A stretch of 64,000 nt of DNA from Olavius algarvensis Delta 4 endosymbiont (GTDB lineage: Bacteria; Desulfobacterota; Desulfobacteria; Desulfobacterales; CAJINA01). Below are positions 1-9,640 of the stretch, in pieces. Positions within the stretch are counted from its first letter, which is position 1; each line of letters begins with the position of its first letter. The notes beneath the pieces are model-generated. The model saw only the letters and a program-made list of their open reading frames with translations, made no database searches and was not told where the DNA came from. The translations under genes were made by a program, and so were the position numbers. Where the stretch lies: the NCBI GenBank assembly GCA_905176665.1, contig CAJINA010000119.1:124001-188000 (forward strand), given 5' to 3'.

Positions 1-243
1 GCGAAAATGCTCGATGACCTCATCCTGGAGATCAATGCCGGCATTGGGACGACAGTGGTGCTCGTGACCCATGAACTGCCGAGCATTTTCACCATTGCCA
101 GCAACTCGGTTTTTCTGGACAACCAGACCCGCCGGGCGGGTGCCACCGGCAACCCGCAGCATCTGTTGGAGACCTCGGAAAACCCGGCCGTTATCAAGTT
201 TCTGACGCGCAGTGAACGGGATACCGGGCAAACAAAGGAATAG
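1..243 (+). CDS. ABC transporter ATP-binding protein, MCE/Mla type (3' end only)
   Basis: Only the last 80 or so codons are in the window; the reading frame is open from base 1. The remaining part contains the end of an ABC ATPase: the H-loop (VTHELPS) is visible, with the Walker motifs lying upstream of the window. It sits 6 bases before an MlaD-like gene and a PqiC-like lipoprotein gene, so it is inferred to be the ATPase (MlaF-like) of a phospholipid/lipid transporter acting at the inner membrane. The family assignment rests mostly on this context, because the fragment itself is short. Confidence 0.85.
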   Translation, partial: AKMLDDLILEINAGIGTTVVLVTHELPSIFTIASNSVFLDNQTRRAGATGNPQHLLETSENPAVIKFLTRSERDTGQTKE

Positions 244-249
244 GTTTTC

Positions 250-1338
250 ATGCGCAACGACATCAACCGGACCATGATCGGCGGGTTTATCGTCGGGGCA
301 ATTGCCCTGGCGGTGACGGGTATCCTCCTGTTCGGATCGGGCAACTTCTTGAAGGAAAGAGAAGAGCTCGTCCTCTATTTCAGCGGATCGGTTAAGGGCC
401 TGGGACTTGGAGCAGGGGTCCAGTTTAAAGGCGTGCCGGTCGGCAAGGTGACCAAGATCAATCTGATTTACGCACCGGACAAACAGGAATTCTATACCCG
501 GGTGCTTGTTGAAACCACCGGTGAAGTGGTCAAGGTCGTCGATTCCCGGAAACCGGACGGTCTCGGCCGCAAGGAAGTGAACATGGAGAATATCGATTTC
601 ATGATCTCCAACGGGTTACGGGCCAAACTGCAGCTGGAAAGTTTTGTGACCGGCAAGCTGCTGGTGGCGCTGGACTACCACCCGGGCACCCCCGTCGATC
701 TGAAACGGTATGACCAAGATCTCCAAGAGCTGCCGACCTTGCTGACGGACTTCGAGACGCTGGCCAAGACTTTTGACAAACTCAATCTCAAGGACATGGT
801 CCAGTCCGCTAAAAACGCCATCGAAAGTATCGACAACCTGGCCAGTTCGCCCGACCTGCAGGCAGTCCCCGGCGCCCTCAACGAGACCCTGCAAAGCTAC
901 CGCCGGCTGGCCGACAATCTTGATAACCGCATCGCTACACTGACTGACGGATTGGCCGATACGCTGGTGGATACCCGCAGCCTGGTAAAGAAGCTCGATC
1001 AGCAGGTAGACCCCGTGGCAGTGGGCATAACCGGCACGACCGATGATCTGCGGGCCGTGCTGCAGAAAATCGACCGCCAGACCGAGCCGCTGCTGAGTGA
1101 TTTGCGGGCAACCGCTGCGGCAGCACGATCGGCGCTGAACCGGGCGGATGAAATGTTGACCAATATGGCCACCTTGTCCGATGAGAACTCGAGCCTGGTG
1201 TATCAGGCCCAGTCCACGCTGACGGAATTGAGTGCCGCCGCCCGTTCCATGAACCTGTTGGCCAACTACCTGGCCAAGCACCCGGAAGCACTCCTCCAGG
1301 GCAAGGCCGCCCAGGAAAACCAAGGGGAACCTCAATGA
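250..1338 (+). CDS. MlaD/PqiB-family MCE lipid-transport protein
   Basis: The 362-residue protein has one N-terminal membrane anchor (about residues 10-31) followed by an MCE domain (about 40-145, with the VKGLGLGAGVQFKGVPVGKV block typical of the family). A long, mostly helical periplasmic part (about 165-345) follows. MCE proteins form hexameric rings or tubes that bind lipids and work with an ABC ATPase and permease to shuttle phospholipids between inner and outer membrane. It lies in an operon with the ATPase upstream and a lipoprotein gene overlapping its stop by 4 bases (ATGA). The long helical tail is more like the Pqi/Yeb-type tubes than the short E. coli MlaD. Confidence 0.9.
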   Translation: MRNDINRTMIGGFIVGAIALAVTGILLFGSGNFLKEREELVLYFSGSVKGLGLGAGVQFKGVPVGKVTKINLIYAPDKQEFYTRVLVETTGEVVKVVDSRKPDGLGRKEVNMENIDFMISNGLRAKLQLESFVTGKLLVALDYHPGTPVDLKRYDQDLQELPTLLTDFETLAKTFDKLNLKDMVQSAKNAIESIDNLASSPDLQAVPGALNETLQSYRRLADNLDNRIATLTDGLADTLVDTRSLVKKLDQQVDPVAVGITGTTDDLRAVLQKIDRQTEPLLSDLRATAAAARSALNRADEMLTNMATLSDENSSLVYQAQSTLTELSAAARSMNLLANYLAKHPEALLQGKAAQENQGEPQ

Positions 1339-1988
1339 TAAAACGCATCCTGCTGGCATCTTGTATCATCGCCATTACCGGTACCCTTTCCGCCTGTATC
1401 AACCTGGGTACCGGTTGGTCCCCGGCGACCAAATTCTATATGCTCGCCACGGAGTTGCCCGAACAGGCGGCCCCGGCAAAGGTCACCCTGCCGGCCGGAT
1501 TTTCGATCGGCGTTGGCCCGGTTCGCGTTCCGCGCTACCTGAGTTTGCCCATGCTGGTGACCCGGACCGGACCCCATGAAATGCAGTCCGACGAATTTCA
1601 CCAGTGGGCCGAACCGCTGCCCGAAAATATCACCCGGGTGATGAGTTCCGATTTGCTGTTGCTGACCGGCGCGGCGCATGCCTTTGCCTTTCCATGGCGG
1701 TCGGCTATCCCGATCGATGTGCAGGTCATCGTGAACGTGATGCAGTTCGATGTGGCGCCGGGCGGCAACGTTATCCTGAAGGCGCAGTGGAGCCTGCTCG
1801 GAGATAGGGGCAAACAGGTCTGGTTGACCCGGCGATCCGCCATCACCCGGCCCGCACCGGGGGGCAGTCATGCCGAGCAGGTGGCCGGGATGAGCGCGGC
1901 CCTAACCGAGTTGACCCGGGAGATTGCAGCCGCTATTATGGCAAAAGTTGCTGAAAAAAGGCCGGCCGGCGGTTCTTCGGTCGGATAA
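1335..1988 (+). CDS. PqiC-like ABC-transport auxiliary lipoprotein
   Basis: The 217-residue protein begins with a lipoprotein signal peptide ending in a lipobox (LSAC, Cys about residue 21). The body matches the PqiC/ABC-type transport auxiliary component family in layout (FYMLATELPEQ near the start, then GVGPVRVPRYLS). Such lipoproteins sit in the outer membrane and dock the MCE tube. The start overlaps the MCE gene stop (ATGA), so the two are translationally coupled. It closes the operon. Confidence 0.85.
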   Translation: MIKRILLASCIIAITGTLSACINLGTGWSPATKFYMLATELPEQAAPAKVTLPAGFSIGVGPVRVPRYLSLPMLVTRTGPHEMQSDEFHQWAEPLPENITRVMSSDLLLLTGAAHAFAFPWRSAIPIDVQVIVNVMQFDVAPGGNVILKAQWSLLGDRGKQVWLTRRSAITRPAPGGSHAEQVAGMSAALTELTREIAAAIMAKVAEKRPAGGSSVG

Positions 1989-2069
1989 CCTGAGAATATC
2001 GTAGCCAAGACGGGCACTGGGGAATTGCCCGCAATGCCTTTATCAATCACTACCAACGGGAGGGAAACT

Positions 2070-3770
2070 ATGGGGCCCAAGACAGACAGTAAAAATTTGT
2101 TGGAATGCGTCTACCACTGGGAGAAGAATGCGCCGGACAAGGTTTACTTCACCCAACCGATGGGCGGGGGGGATGCCAATATCAAAACCTGGACCTGGAA
2201 AGAGGCCATGGATGAGGCGCGTCGTATGGCGGCCTACCTGAAAAGTCTCGATTTACCGGATCGCAGCCACATCGCCTTGTGTTCGAAAAATTGTGCGTAT
2301 TGGATCATTGCCGACCTGGCGATCTGGATGGCGGGGCACGTCAGCATCCCGATTTTCCCAATTTTAACTGCCGATATTGTCCAATATACGCTGGAGCATT
2401 CGGATTCGCGTCTGCTGTTTGTTGGCAAGCTTGATCCGGTCTGGGATGAGATGAAAAAGGGCGTTCCTACCGATATGCCCCAAATCGCATTTCCCCTGGC
2501 TCCGGAAAATGACCACACCCAGTGGGACGATATTATTGCCAAGCATGAGCCGCTCATGGAGCCAGTGGAGCGTACCCCGGAGGAGACGGCCACGATCATC
2601 TACACGTCAGGCAGTACCGGTAAACCCAAAGGTGCTATGATGAGTTTCGAGGCCATGCACAAGAGTGCACAGGGTATTTGTGAGAGTCTCAAAACACACA
2701 CGGATGAAAGAATTCTGTCTTACCTGCCGCTGTCGCATTCTATGGAGCGCTGGGTTGTTGGGGCGCATTCGCTGTATGCCGGATTTCATCTCTTTTTTGC
2801 CGAGAGTCTCGACACCTTTTTACAGGATCTGCAGCGGGCGCGGCCGACCCTGTTTATTTCGGTCCCCCGGCTGTGGTTGAAATTTCAGCTGGGCGTTTTC
2901 CAAAAACTACCGCCTAAAAAACTCGACCGCCTGCTTAAGATACCGATTCTCAGCGGGATCGTAAAAAAGAAGATCCTCACCCAACTGGGCCTCAACCATG
3001 TCCGGTTCGCCGGTTCCGGTTCCGCACCGATTCCCAAAGAAGTTATCGAGTGGTATCGCAACCTGGGTCTTGAGCTGCTTGAAGCGTATGGGATGACTGA
3101 AAATATGGCCTATTCCCACTGCAACAAGCCGGGGCAGGTACGTCCCGGATACGTGGGCGCGCCATGGCCCGGCGTGGAGCATCGCATCAGTGAAGATGGG
3201 GAGGTCTTGGTCAAAAGTCCCGGTAACATGACCGGGTATTACAAAATGCCCGAGAAAACGGCCGAAGAGTTTACCGAAGACGGTTTTTTCAAAACCGGTG
3301 ACCAGGGCGAAATCGACGAAATGGGCCGCCTCAAAATTACCGGCCGGGTGAAGGAACTGTTTAAGACTTCCAAGGGTAAATATGTTGCCCCGGTGCCGAT
3401 CGAAAACCAGATCAACAACCACCCGCGGGTAGAGGCCTGCTGCGTCACCGGGTCTGGCCAACCGCAGCCCTATGCGGTGGTTATGCTTTCGGAGGAAGCT
3501 CGCGAGGCACTTACCCAGGCTGGTGGGAGAGAGGCTATCGAAGGTGAACTGACCGAATTTTTAGAGCGTACAAACGGAGCGCTGCCCCATCATGAACGGT
3601 TGGCATTTCTGGCGGTTGCACAAGACGAATGGTTACCGGAAAATGGTTTTTTAACGCCGACCATGAAATTGAAGCGTTCCCGGCTGGAAAACACCTATAA
3701 CGAAATGGCCGATTCCTGGTACGCGGAAAAAAAAGCCGATTGTTTGGCAGGCATAGCGGGCATTTTATGA
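2070..3770 (+). CDS. AMP-binding acyl-CoA synthetase (long-chain fatty acid-CoA ligase)
   Basis: An ANL-superfamily enzyme of about 566 residues that activates a carboxylate with ATP and CoA. The AMP-binding P-loop signature (TIIYTSGSTGKPKGA) is present, as are LEAYGMTENMAYS and the FKTGDQGEIDEMGRLKITGRVKELFKTSKGKYVAP hinge region. The long-chain type is suggested by the FKTSKGKYV block. The start at 2070 is chosen because GGGAGGGAAACT lies just before it; an ATG at 2025 in the same frame has no such site. A second, non-adjacent paralogue lies at 32135-33940. Confidence 0.9.
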   Translation: MGPKTDSKNLLECVYHWEKNAPDKVYFTQPMGGGDANIKTWTWKEAMDEARRMAAYLKSLDLPDRSHIALCSKNCAYWIIADLAIWMAGHVSIPIFPILTADIVQYTLEHSDSRLLFVGKLDPVWDEMKKGVPTDMPQIAFPLAPENDHTQWDDIIAKHEPLMEPVERTPEETATIIYTSGSTGKPKGAMMSFEAMHKSAQGICESLKTHTDERILSYLPLSHSMERWVVGAHSLYAGFHLFFAESLDTFLQDLQRARPTLFISVPRLWLKFQLGVFQKLPPKKLDRLLKIPILSGIVKKKILTQLGLNHVRFAGSGSAPIPKEVIEWYRNLGLELLEAYGMTENMAYSHCNKPGQVRPGYVGAPWPGVEHRISEDGEVLVKSPGNMTGYYKMPEKTAEEFTEDGFFKTGDQGEIDEMGRLKITGRVKELFKTSKGKYVAPVPIENQINNHPRVEACCVTGSGQPQPYAVVMLSEEAREALTQAGGREAIEGELTEFLERTNGALPHHERLAFLAVAQDEWLPENGFLTPTMKLKRSRLENTYNEMADSWYAEKKADCLAGIAGIL

Positions 3771-3991
3771 ATTTTTTTTATTTACCAGTGGGAGCGGCAT
3801 CGGGCCGCTTCCGCAAAGCTTAATACACATCTTATTATACGTTCCCGCTGCCCGGAAACACTGCCCCTGATCACATTGGGCCCTACCAGGCTATCAATAT
3901 TCCCGCCTTGCGACCCGCCCGTGTGGTGTTTATAATTGTTGCAACGCCGAACAATTCATTGCCTCAATAAATGATCAGACGAGGAGCTGTT

Positions 3992-6418
3992 ATGCAGACT
4001 GTAACCGCCGTCAATTACCGCCTGTACCTGGAACCGGACCTGGAAACGTTTACTTTCAAGGGGCAGGCCGTAATCACCCTAAATGCCGAAGAGCCCGTTG
4101 CCGCAATAGATCTGAATGCCCTGGATCTGACCATTGACCAATGTCGCCTGGAGGGTGCCCAGGGGACCCTCGACTGCTCGTTCACCATACTGGCGGAAAA
4201 AGAGGAGCTGCACATTGACCTACCGAATGCCCGTCAGGGGGAATTGGTTCTACAGATCGAATATAGGGGAAACATCAACGATTTGATGGCCGGTTTTTAC
4301 CGCAGTCGCTACACAGTTGCTGGTGAAGACCGCTATATCGCTGTGACACAGTTCCAGGAAAGCGATGCCCGGCGGGCGTTTCCCTGTCTGGACGCACCTG
4401 GCTACAAAGCCACTTTTGATATTACGCTGGATGTACCGAGTCACCTCACGGCCATTTCCAATGAAATCGAGCAGCAGGTCATCGACCTTGAAAACGGCAA
4501 AAAACGGGTGATATTCAAACAGACCCCGGAGATGTCGACCTACCTGGTGTTTTTCGGGGTCGGTGAATTTGACATCCAGGTGGATTCCCAGGATCCGCGT
4601 GTACGGGCCGTAACGTTACCCGGACAGCAGGCCCACGCAGTATACGGCCTGGAATTCGGCCGCCGGGCCCTGGCATTCAGTGAGGCCTATTACGGCATCG
4701 ACTACCCGCTGACCAAAATGGACCTGATTGCCATTCCCGATTTTGCCTTTGGGGCTATGGAGAACTGGGGCGCCATTACCTTTCGGGAGAATCTGCTGCT
4801 GCACTACCCGGACACCACCTCAAAAGCAGGGGAGGAGCGTATCTGCGAGGTGACTGCCCACGAAATTGCCCACCAGTGGTTCGGCAACCTGGTGACACCA
4901 TCGGACTGGAAGTACCTCTGGCTCAATGAAAGTTTCGCCACCTATTTTGGGTTTGGCGTGGTGGCGGAATTTTACCCGGACTGGGCTATTTGGGACAAAT
5001 TCCTGCACGGCCAGACAGCCACGGCCATGGCCCGGGATGCCCTGCATGAAACCTTTCCCATTGAGATCCCCGGTGGGGAGCACGTGGTCATAAATTCGAG
5101 CACCGCTCCGATCATATACAACAAGGGCGGCAGCATCCTCAGGCAGGTCCAAGGCTACATTGGAACTGACAATTTTCAAAAAGGCTTGCGCCATTATTTG
5201 CAAACCCATGCATATGCCTGTGCGGCCAGTCACCACCTGTGGGAAGCATTCGAAGCCGCGGCGGACATGCCGGTAACGGCCCTCATGGAGAACTGGGTCG
5301 GACAGCCGGGCTTTCCTCTGGTGACGGTCGCACGCCGCGGTGACGCCATTCATTTGACCCAGCAGCGGTTCACCTATCTTCCGGGCGAGTTTGATCAACA
5401 GTGGCTGATTCCCATAAACATCACGTTTTTCTCCCCGGCCGGCGAACTGGACTCCCGATCATTGCTAATGGATGCCCGGGAAAAAGTTCTCGAGCTACCG
5501 GCCGGGACCACGGCTTACAAGCTCAACAGCGGCCAGAACGGTTTTTACCGGACATGGTATCTCGAATCGCAGAACCTGGAAAACCTGGCGGCTCTGGTCA
5601 AGGACCAGGTCCTGGACCCCACCGATCGCTGGGGACTGCAGGATGACCTTTTCAACCTCGTGCGGGCCGGTAAAGTTGATTTTGAAGCCTACTTTGATTT
5701 TCTGGCGGCTTACAAAGCAGAAACCGCCTACCTGGTGCTGACTTCGATTGCCGGGAATCTTTCGCTTGCCCACCACATCCTGCCGGAGCAATGGCGGGCA
5801 AAAATCAGGGCGCTGGCCCGCCCGTGGTTTGATTCGATTTTAAAAAGAATCGGTTATCTGCCGGTTGCCGGTGAAGAGCAGACCACCGCGATTTTGCGGG
5901 ATCAGCTGATCTGGGATGCGGTTCGCTATGGTTACCAGGAGGCCACCGAATTCGCAGGCGATCAATTTGCGGAACTCGCCAGCGGGGGGGCGATCCATCC
6001 GGATATACTGAAAAGTGTCATGCAGGCCGGCGCGCGGGCCGGTGATGCAGCCACCTTTGACTGGTTCGAGCAGCGCTTCGAGGCCTCGGCCGTTGAACAT
6101 GAAAAGGTGAACATCCTGGCCGCTCTGGGGGGGGGTGCCGGAGAGCACTTGTTAGCCCGGGTGGGGCGGTATATTCTGCAAAGTGTGCCGCCGCGGAACA
6201 AGTTTGTCCCGGTCATGGCCATGGCTGAAAACCCGGCGGCGTCTGATTTTCTATGGCGGTGGTACCAGGAAAATCTGGAAGCGCTGGAACAGACCCATCC
6301 CATGATTTACGAACGCATAATTGCTTCCGTTATCAGTGCGGCCGGTTTGAATAAACCGGAAAAAATTGAAAGATTTTTACGGCGTACATGGAAAAGCAAC
6401 CGCAGACCAAAGACGTGA
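3992..6418 (+). CDS. M1-family zinc aminopeptidase
   Basis: The 808-residue protein is a gluzincin aminopeptidase that removes N-terminal residues from peptides, probably in the cytoplasm since no signal peptide is visible. The exopeptidase motif GAMEN is at about residues 254-258. The zinc site is HEIAH at 290-294 with the third ligand E313 in LNES. A catalytic-Tyr region (SSTAPIIYNKGG) and an ERAP1-like C-terminal helical domain follow. The start at 3992 is preferred over 3971 because GAGGAGC sits at the right distance before it. It appears to be a single-gene unit; about 220 bases separate it from the acyl-CoA ligase. Confidence 0.92.
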   Translation: MQTVTAVNYRLYLEPDLETFTFKGQAVITLNAEEPVAAIDLNALDLTIDQCRLEGAQGTLDCSFTILAEKEELHIDLPNARQGELVLQIEYRGNINDLMAGFYRSRYTVAGEDRYIAVTQFQESDARRAFPCLDAPGYKATFDITLDVPSHLTAISNEIEQQVIDLENGKKRVIFKQTPEMSTYLVFFGVGEFDIQVDSQDPRVRAVTLPGQQAHAVYGLEFGRRALAFSEAYYGIDYPLTKMDLIAIPDFAFGAMENWGAITFRENLLLHYPDTTSKAGEERICEVTAHEIAHQWFGNLVTPSDWKYLWLNESFATYFGFGVVAEFYPDWAIWDKFLHGQTATAMARDALHETFPIEIPGGEHVVINSSTAPIIYNKGGSILRQVQGYIGTDNFQKGLRHYLQTHAYACAASHHLWEAFEAAADMPVTALMENWVGQPGFPLVTVARRGDAIHLTQQRFTYLPGEFDQQWLIPINITFFSPAGELDSRSLLMDAREKVLELPAGTTAYKLNSGQNGFYRTWYLESQNLENLAALVKDQVLDPTDRWGLQDDLFNLVRAGKVDFEAYFDFLAAYKAETAYLVLTSIAGNLSLAHHILPEQWRAKIRALARPWFDSILKRIGYLPVAGEEQTTAILRDQLIWDAVRYGYQEATEFAGDQFAELASGGAIHPDILKSVMQAGARAGDAATFDWFEQRFEASAVEHEKVNILAALGGGAGEHLLARVGRYILQSVPPRNKFVPVMAMAENPAASDFLWRWYQENLEALEQTHPMIYERIIASVISAAGLNKPEKIERFLRRTWKSNRRPKT

Positions 6419-6528
6419 TCAATCTTTCCCTGGAGAGACTGAAGGTCAATTTGCTAATGCAGGAATACAATCAGGGGTAAATCATTTTCTTTACATGTAC
6501 ACCAGCAATTTTAGGTTAAGATCTAACC

Positions 6529-6846
6529 TTAATCACTCGAAGCCTTAGCGCCGCGACCCCTTGAAGTCCTGATTTCAAACAACGCTGGTTCGATGCTGCC
6601 CTGTTTGCAGTGCGGACAACGACCGGGAGGATGCAGTTTCGCGCGGTTTTTGAACTCGAATCCGCACAGGCGGCATTGATAGGGGGTTATGCGCAGTTGC
6701 TGTCCACGGACTTTCAGGGACAAGCGGATATGTTCCAGATGTGGGTAAATCTCTTTCTCACGGATGCCCAGGGCCCTGGACAGCGCACGGGCATCCTGCG
6801 CATATTCTTCCAATAGTGTCCTTATCTTTTCCCGGAGTGTCGGCAT
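6529..6846 (-). CDS. HTH / zinc-ribbon predicted transcriptional regulator (COG3357-like)
   Basis: A 105-residue protein with an N-terminal winged-helix-like part (TLREKIRTLLEEYAQDARAL, about 1-50) and a C-terminal zinc ribbon (C58xxC61 and C77xxC80). This layout matches the small family of predicted regulators combining an HTH and a Zn ribbon, known in archaea and anaerobic bacteria. The target is unknown. It is about 100 bases downstream of the hemerythrin-PAS gene on the same strand. Confidence 0.8.
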   Translation of the reverse strand: MPTLREKIRTLLEEYAQDARALSRALGIREKEIYPHLEHIRLSLKVRGQQLRITPYQCRLCGFEFKNRAKLHPPGRCPHCKQGSIEPALFEIRTSRGRGAKASSD

Positions 6847-6945
6847 GCCTTACTCCCCAGGCCCAGGCGACAACCGCCAATATTGCTAACAGCCTAATTC
6901 ATGGACCGGCACTGGTTATGAACCAAAAACCTTCTATAGCCGGAC

Positions 6946-7896
6946 CTACAAGAGTCGTTTTTGACCTGTTATCTTCTGGATAGCCCCGATTTCCTGGGTG
7001 ACTTCGAGCACACCCATGTATTTCCCCTGGTCGTTGCGTACCGGAAAATAGCGAATGTAAATCTTGTCGACGCCCATATCGATCCAGAATTCCGCATTGT
7101 CCAGGGAGCCGTCCTTGAACCCCTCTACGATCTGCTTGACCTGGTCGACACTCTTGGCCGGGTGGCACATGAGGACCTTGCGGCCGATGACCGAGCGGCT
7201 GCGGACAAAGATCTTTTCCTTATCCAGGCGGTTGAAATAGGCCACCGCATCATCCGCGTCTACAAAGGTAAGCTCGAACGGCAGGGCTTCCATGATGGCA
7301 TCCAGCTGTTCGAAAGACAGGTTCTCGATCAGACTTTTGCGGGCCGCGCCGCCCGCTTCGACTTCGGCCAGCATCTGCTTGATGATGGCAGCAAAATCGG
7401 GCCCGTAGATACTGGTACTGTATTGGTCGAAGGCCGCCACCAGGTCATCATTGTCCTGATCGCCAAAATCCCGGCGCCCCATGGCATAGAGCACATCGTT
7501 TTCCTTCCAGATGTGATTGGCGCGGATTTCCAGATACTCCAACCCTTCCTGTTTATACTGCTCTCTGTCCGCGGGAGCCAGGTCAGGTAATTGGGGCGCC
7601 TTCTGAACCATGCCGGCCAGGAGGGTGCGCTCGCTGTCATGTTCCATGAGCATAACCCGAATGGGACCGTCTTCGGGGATTCCGCGCTCGACCAGCAGCG
7701 GAAAGAGCCACTTTTCCTCCTTCTGGTTATGGATGCGATCACCGAATTCAAGCAGAAAGTCCAGGGCGCGTTTCATAACAAACTGGTCCACCTCACCCTG
7801 GGGCAGCTTTTCCAGTTCCCGGCGCATGATATCCATGGCCCTTTCGATCATCTCGTGTTCATTGACGAGCAGTTCATCCCAGCGTTGCGTGCTCAT
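6946..7896 (-). CDS. Hemerythrin-like domain protein with C-terminal PAS domain
   Basis: The 316-residue protein has an N-terminal HHE/hemerythrin-like domain (about 1-165; iron-ligand candidates in NEHEMIE, DRIHNQKEEKWLFP, EHDSER and ANHIWKEND). A C-terminal PAS domain of the PAS_10 kind follows (about 200-310; VIGRKVLMCHPAKSVDQVKQI, then FRYFPVRNDQGKYMGVLEV-like core). Hemerythrin-PAS proteins in anaerobes are thought to sense O2, NO or redox state; no output domain is present, so it may act through a partner. It precedes the HTH/Zn-ribbon gene and lies beside the hao-like genes on the same strand. A Shine-Dalgarno (AGGAGG region) precedes the ATG. Confidence 0.85.
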   Translation of the reverse strand: MSTQRWDELLVNEHEMIERAMDIMRRELEKLPQGEVDQFVMKRALDFLLEFGDRIHNQKEEKWLFPLLVERGIPEDGPIRVMLMEHDSERTLLAGMVQKAPQLPDLAPADREQYKQEGLEYLEIRANHIWKENDVLYAMGRRDFGDQDNDDLVAAFDQYSTSIYGPDFAAIIKQMLAEVEAGGAARKSLIENLSFEQLDAIMEALPFELTFVDADDAVAYFNRLDKEKIFVRSRSVIGRKVLMCHPAKSVDQVKQIVEGFKDGSLDNAEFWIDMGVDKIYIRYFPVRNDQGKYMGVLEVTQEIGAIQKITGQKRLL

Positions 7897-8130
7897 AGTT
7901 CCTCCTTTGAACGTCCCTGTGTGCGATGGTTGCTCGGGCTCACATCAACCAGGTGCCGAATTCACTACATACATTCATGGTGTGTGATGCAGAGCCCATT
8001 TGCATTTAGTACACTGACGAGGAGCAGGAATCAACACTTCCCCGGCTTCCGTCAAGATCTGTAATTGGCGATCGTCACGGCGCATCTGCACTGGCATTCA
8101 TTGCTTGGCGGTCTTTAAATGGGATGCGCT

Positions 8131-8178
8131 AAAAAGACTACGGCCCCCATCCGGTGCAATCCGGGACAGGGGCCGCAG
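8131..8178 (-). terminator. Rho-independent terminator after the haoA-like gene
   Basis: Read on the minus strand, CTGCGGCCCC pairs with GGGGCCGTAG (10 positions, one G-T) around a loop of about 21 bases and is followed directly by TCTTTTT. It lies about 20 bases beyond the stop of the octahaem cytochrome gene, so it should end the haoC-haoA transcript. Confidence 0.8.
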
Positions 8179-8195
8179 GAATTCCTGTTGATTGG

Positions 8196-9590
8196 TTACT
8201 TTTTCTTTCCGAAGATTTTCTCCGGTCTAGTAGTGTCACCGGTGGCAGCCGGGAAGTCTTTGGCCACATAGGCTTTTTTGCCGGTTTCAATCAAATGGTT
8301 GGCCTCTTCCATGTAGTTGGCAAAGCGCAGCTTGCACTCATAGAAGCCGTGCCACCAGGCATAATCCGGGGCCATCATCATCACGCCCATGCGCGCCCGG
8401 CGGCCTTCATGGTGCCAAAGTTCGTAATATTCGACCTCCAGGCGTTCATCGAAGAACTTGGTCTTGTCCAGCAGGCCTTTGTCATACAGTTCAGTCAATT
8501 TGGCCTTGGCCGGTTTGAAGTAGATTTCGTTGTATTCTTCAACCGCCTTGTCAAACCCATCGTAGAAGTCGTTGATCCAGGCATCGCCATGGCAGGCGCT
8601 GCAGATATTCTTCATTTTCTGGCGTTCGTCCTGCCATTTGGTTCCGGACGGAAACGGCTTGAAGTTTTCGGGGCGTACCGTCAGGGGTGCCTGGGTTTCC
8701 CAGGAAAGCCGCTGGGTCACATCGTGGCTGGTGGGTTCTTTTCCTGAGCCGGACATATGACAGGCCGCACAGGTGGGCGCGCGGTAATCCACGCCGGGTG
8801 TCCAGGTGCCGCCGGCGGCGTTGAAATTATACTCGTCTTTGTATGCGTGATAAATGGTGCCGTGTTTGGACTCCTCATAGATTTCGATCTGGGGGTGATC
8901 CGGGCCTAAATGGCACTGATCGCACGCTTCCGGCATGCGGGCTTCAGCTACCGAGAAGCGATGCCGCGTGTGGCAGGAAGTACAGGCACCTTTGCTGCCG
9001 TCCAGGTTCAAGCGTCCAACACCGGCATTGGGCCAGGTACCCGGATCGATCTTACCGTTTTCATCGATTTTGATGACCGTGCCGTGGCAGTTGAAACAGC
9101 CGGTTTTGCGTTCGTTGTCAGAGTTCATGCCCTTATTCAGCCAGGGATCCAACTTCCACATGATTTCAATCGTATTGGCGTGTTTACTTTTGCTGTACTG
9201 CTTGGCTTCATCCGGATGACAGCGGGAGCAATCTTTGGGGGTCACAATGGAGGCAATGGGCATCTTATACTTGGCCTCACCCCACGGCATATCCTGCCGG
9301 TTGTAGTACTTCTCATGGTCCTGGGCGATGTCCTGATCACCGGGTTGTACCAGGTGGCAGTCCAGGCAGGTAATGTTGGCGTTGGCATGCCGACTTTTGG
9401 CCCAATCGGCAAAAACACCGGGTGTCGTGACACGGTGGCATTCGATGCAGGCCTGGGCTTCCGGCGGGACACTGCGTTCGATTCGGTATTCCTTGACCTT
9501 GGCATAGTTGGGCTGCTGGGCCACAGCGGCAGTAAGGCCCACCGTTACCACCAGCAAACCGATGCTTAATAACAACGTTGTTCGCCTCAT
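8196..9590 (-). CDS. haoA: Octahaem c-type cytochrome, HAO-family (HaoA-like)
   Basis: A 464-residue exported protein with an N-terminal signal peptide (about 1-24) and exactly eight CXXCH haem motifs (starting near residues 48, 75, 121, 165, 203, 223, 274 and 330). After the last haem comes the helical region with WHHEGRRARMG and PDYAWWHGFYE, characteristic of the hydroxylamine oxidoreductase family. With the tetrahaem NapC/NrfH-type gene immediately upstream it matches the HaoA-HaoC pairs of nitrate-ammonifying bacteria, where the enzyme is proposed to reduce nitrite/hydroxylamine to ammonium in the periplasm. Direction of catalysis cannot be read from sequence. It ends in a clear terminator, and an AGGAG site precedes the start. 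Confidence 0.88.
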   Translation of the reverse strand: MRRTTLLLSIGLLVVTVGLTAAVAQQPNYAKVKEYRIERSVPPEAQACIECHRVTTPGVFADWAKSRHANANITCLDCHLVQPGDQDIAQDHEKYYNRQDMPWGEAKYKMPIASIVTPKDCSRCHPDEAKQYSKSKHANTIEIMWKLDPWLNKGMNSDNERKTGCFNCHGTVIKIDENGKIDPGTWPNAGVGRLNLDGSKGACTSCHTRHRFSVAEARMPEACDQCHLGPDHPQIEIYEESKHGTIYHAYKDEYNFNAAGGTWTPGVDYRAPTCAACHMSGSGKEPTSHDVTQRLSWETQAPLTVRPENFKPFPSGTKWQDERQKMKNICSACHGDAWINDFYDGFDKAVEEYNEIYFKPAKAKLTELYDKGLLDKTKFFDERLEVEYYELWHHEGRRARMGVMMMAPDYAWWHGFYECKLRFANYMEEANHLIETGKKAYVAKDFPAATGDTTRPEKIFGKKK

Positions 9591-9640
9591 GGGTCCTGCT
9601 CCTTTCAGTTATTATTATATAGAAAAGGATATTTCCTAAT

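Noticed and set aside
616..1359. Long open frame on the minus strand inside the MCE gene
   Set aside because: It mirrors the GC-rich codon pattern of the real gene on the plus strand, has no ribosome site and no recognisable motif.
3789..3813. GC-rich hairpin after the first acyl-CoA ligase gene
   Set aside because: Imperfect stem and no T-run after it on the plus strand; the T-run lies before it.
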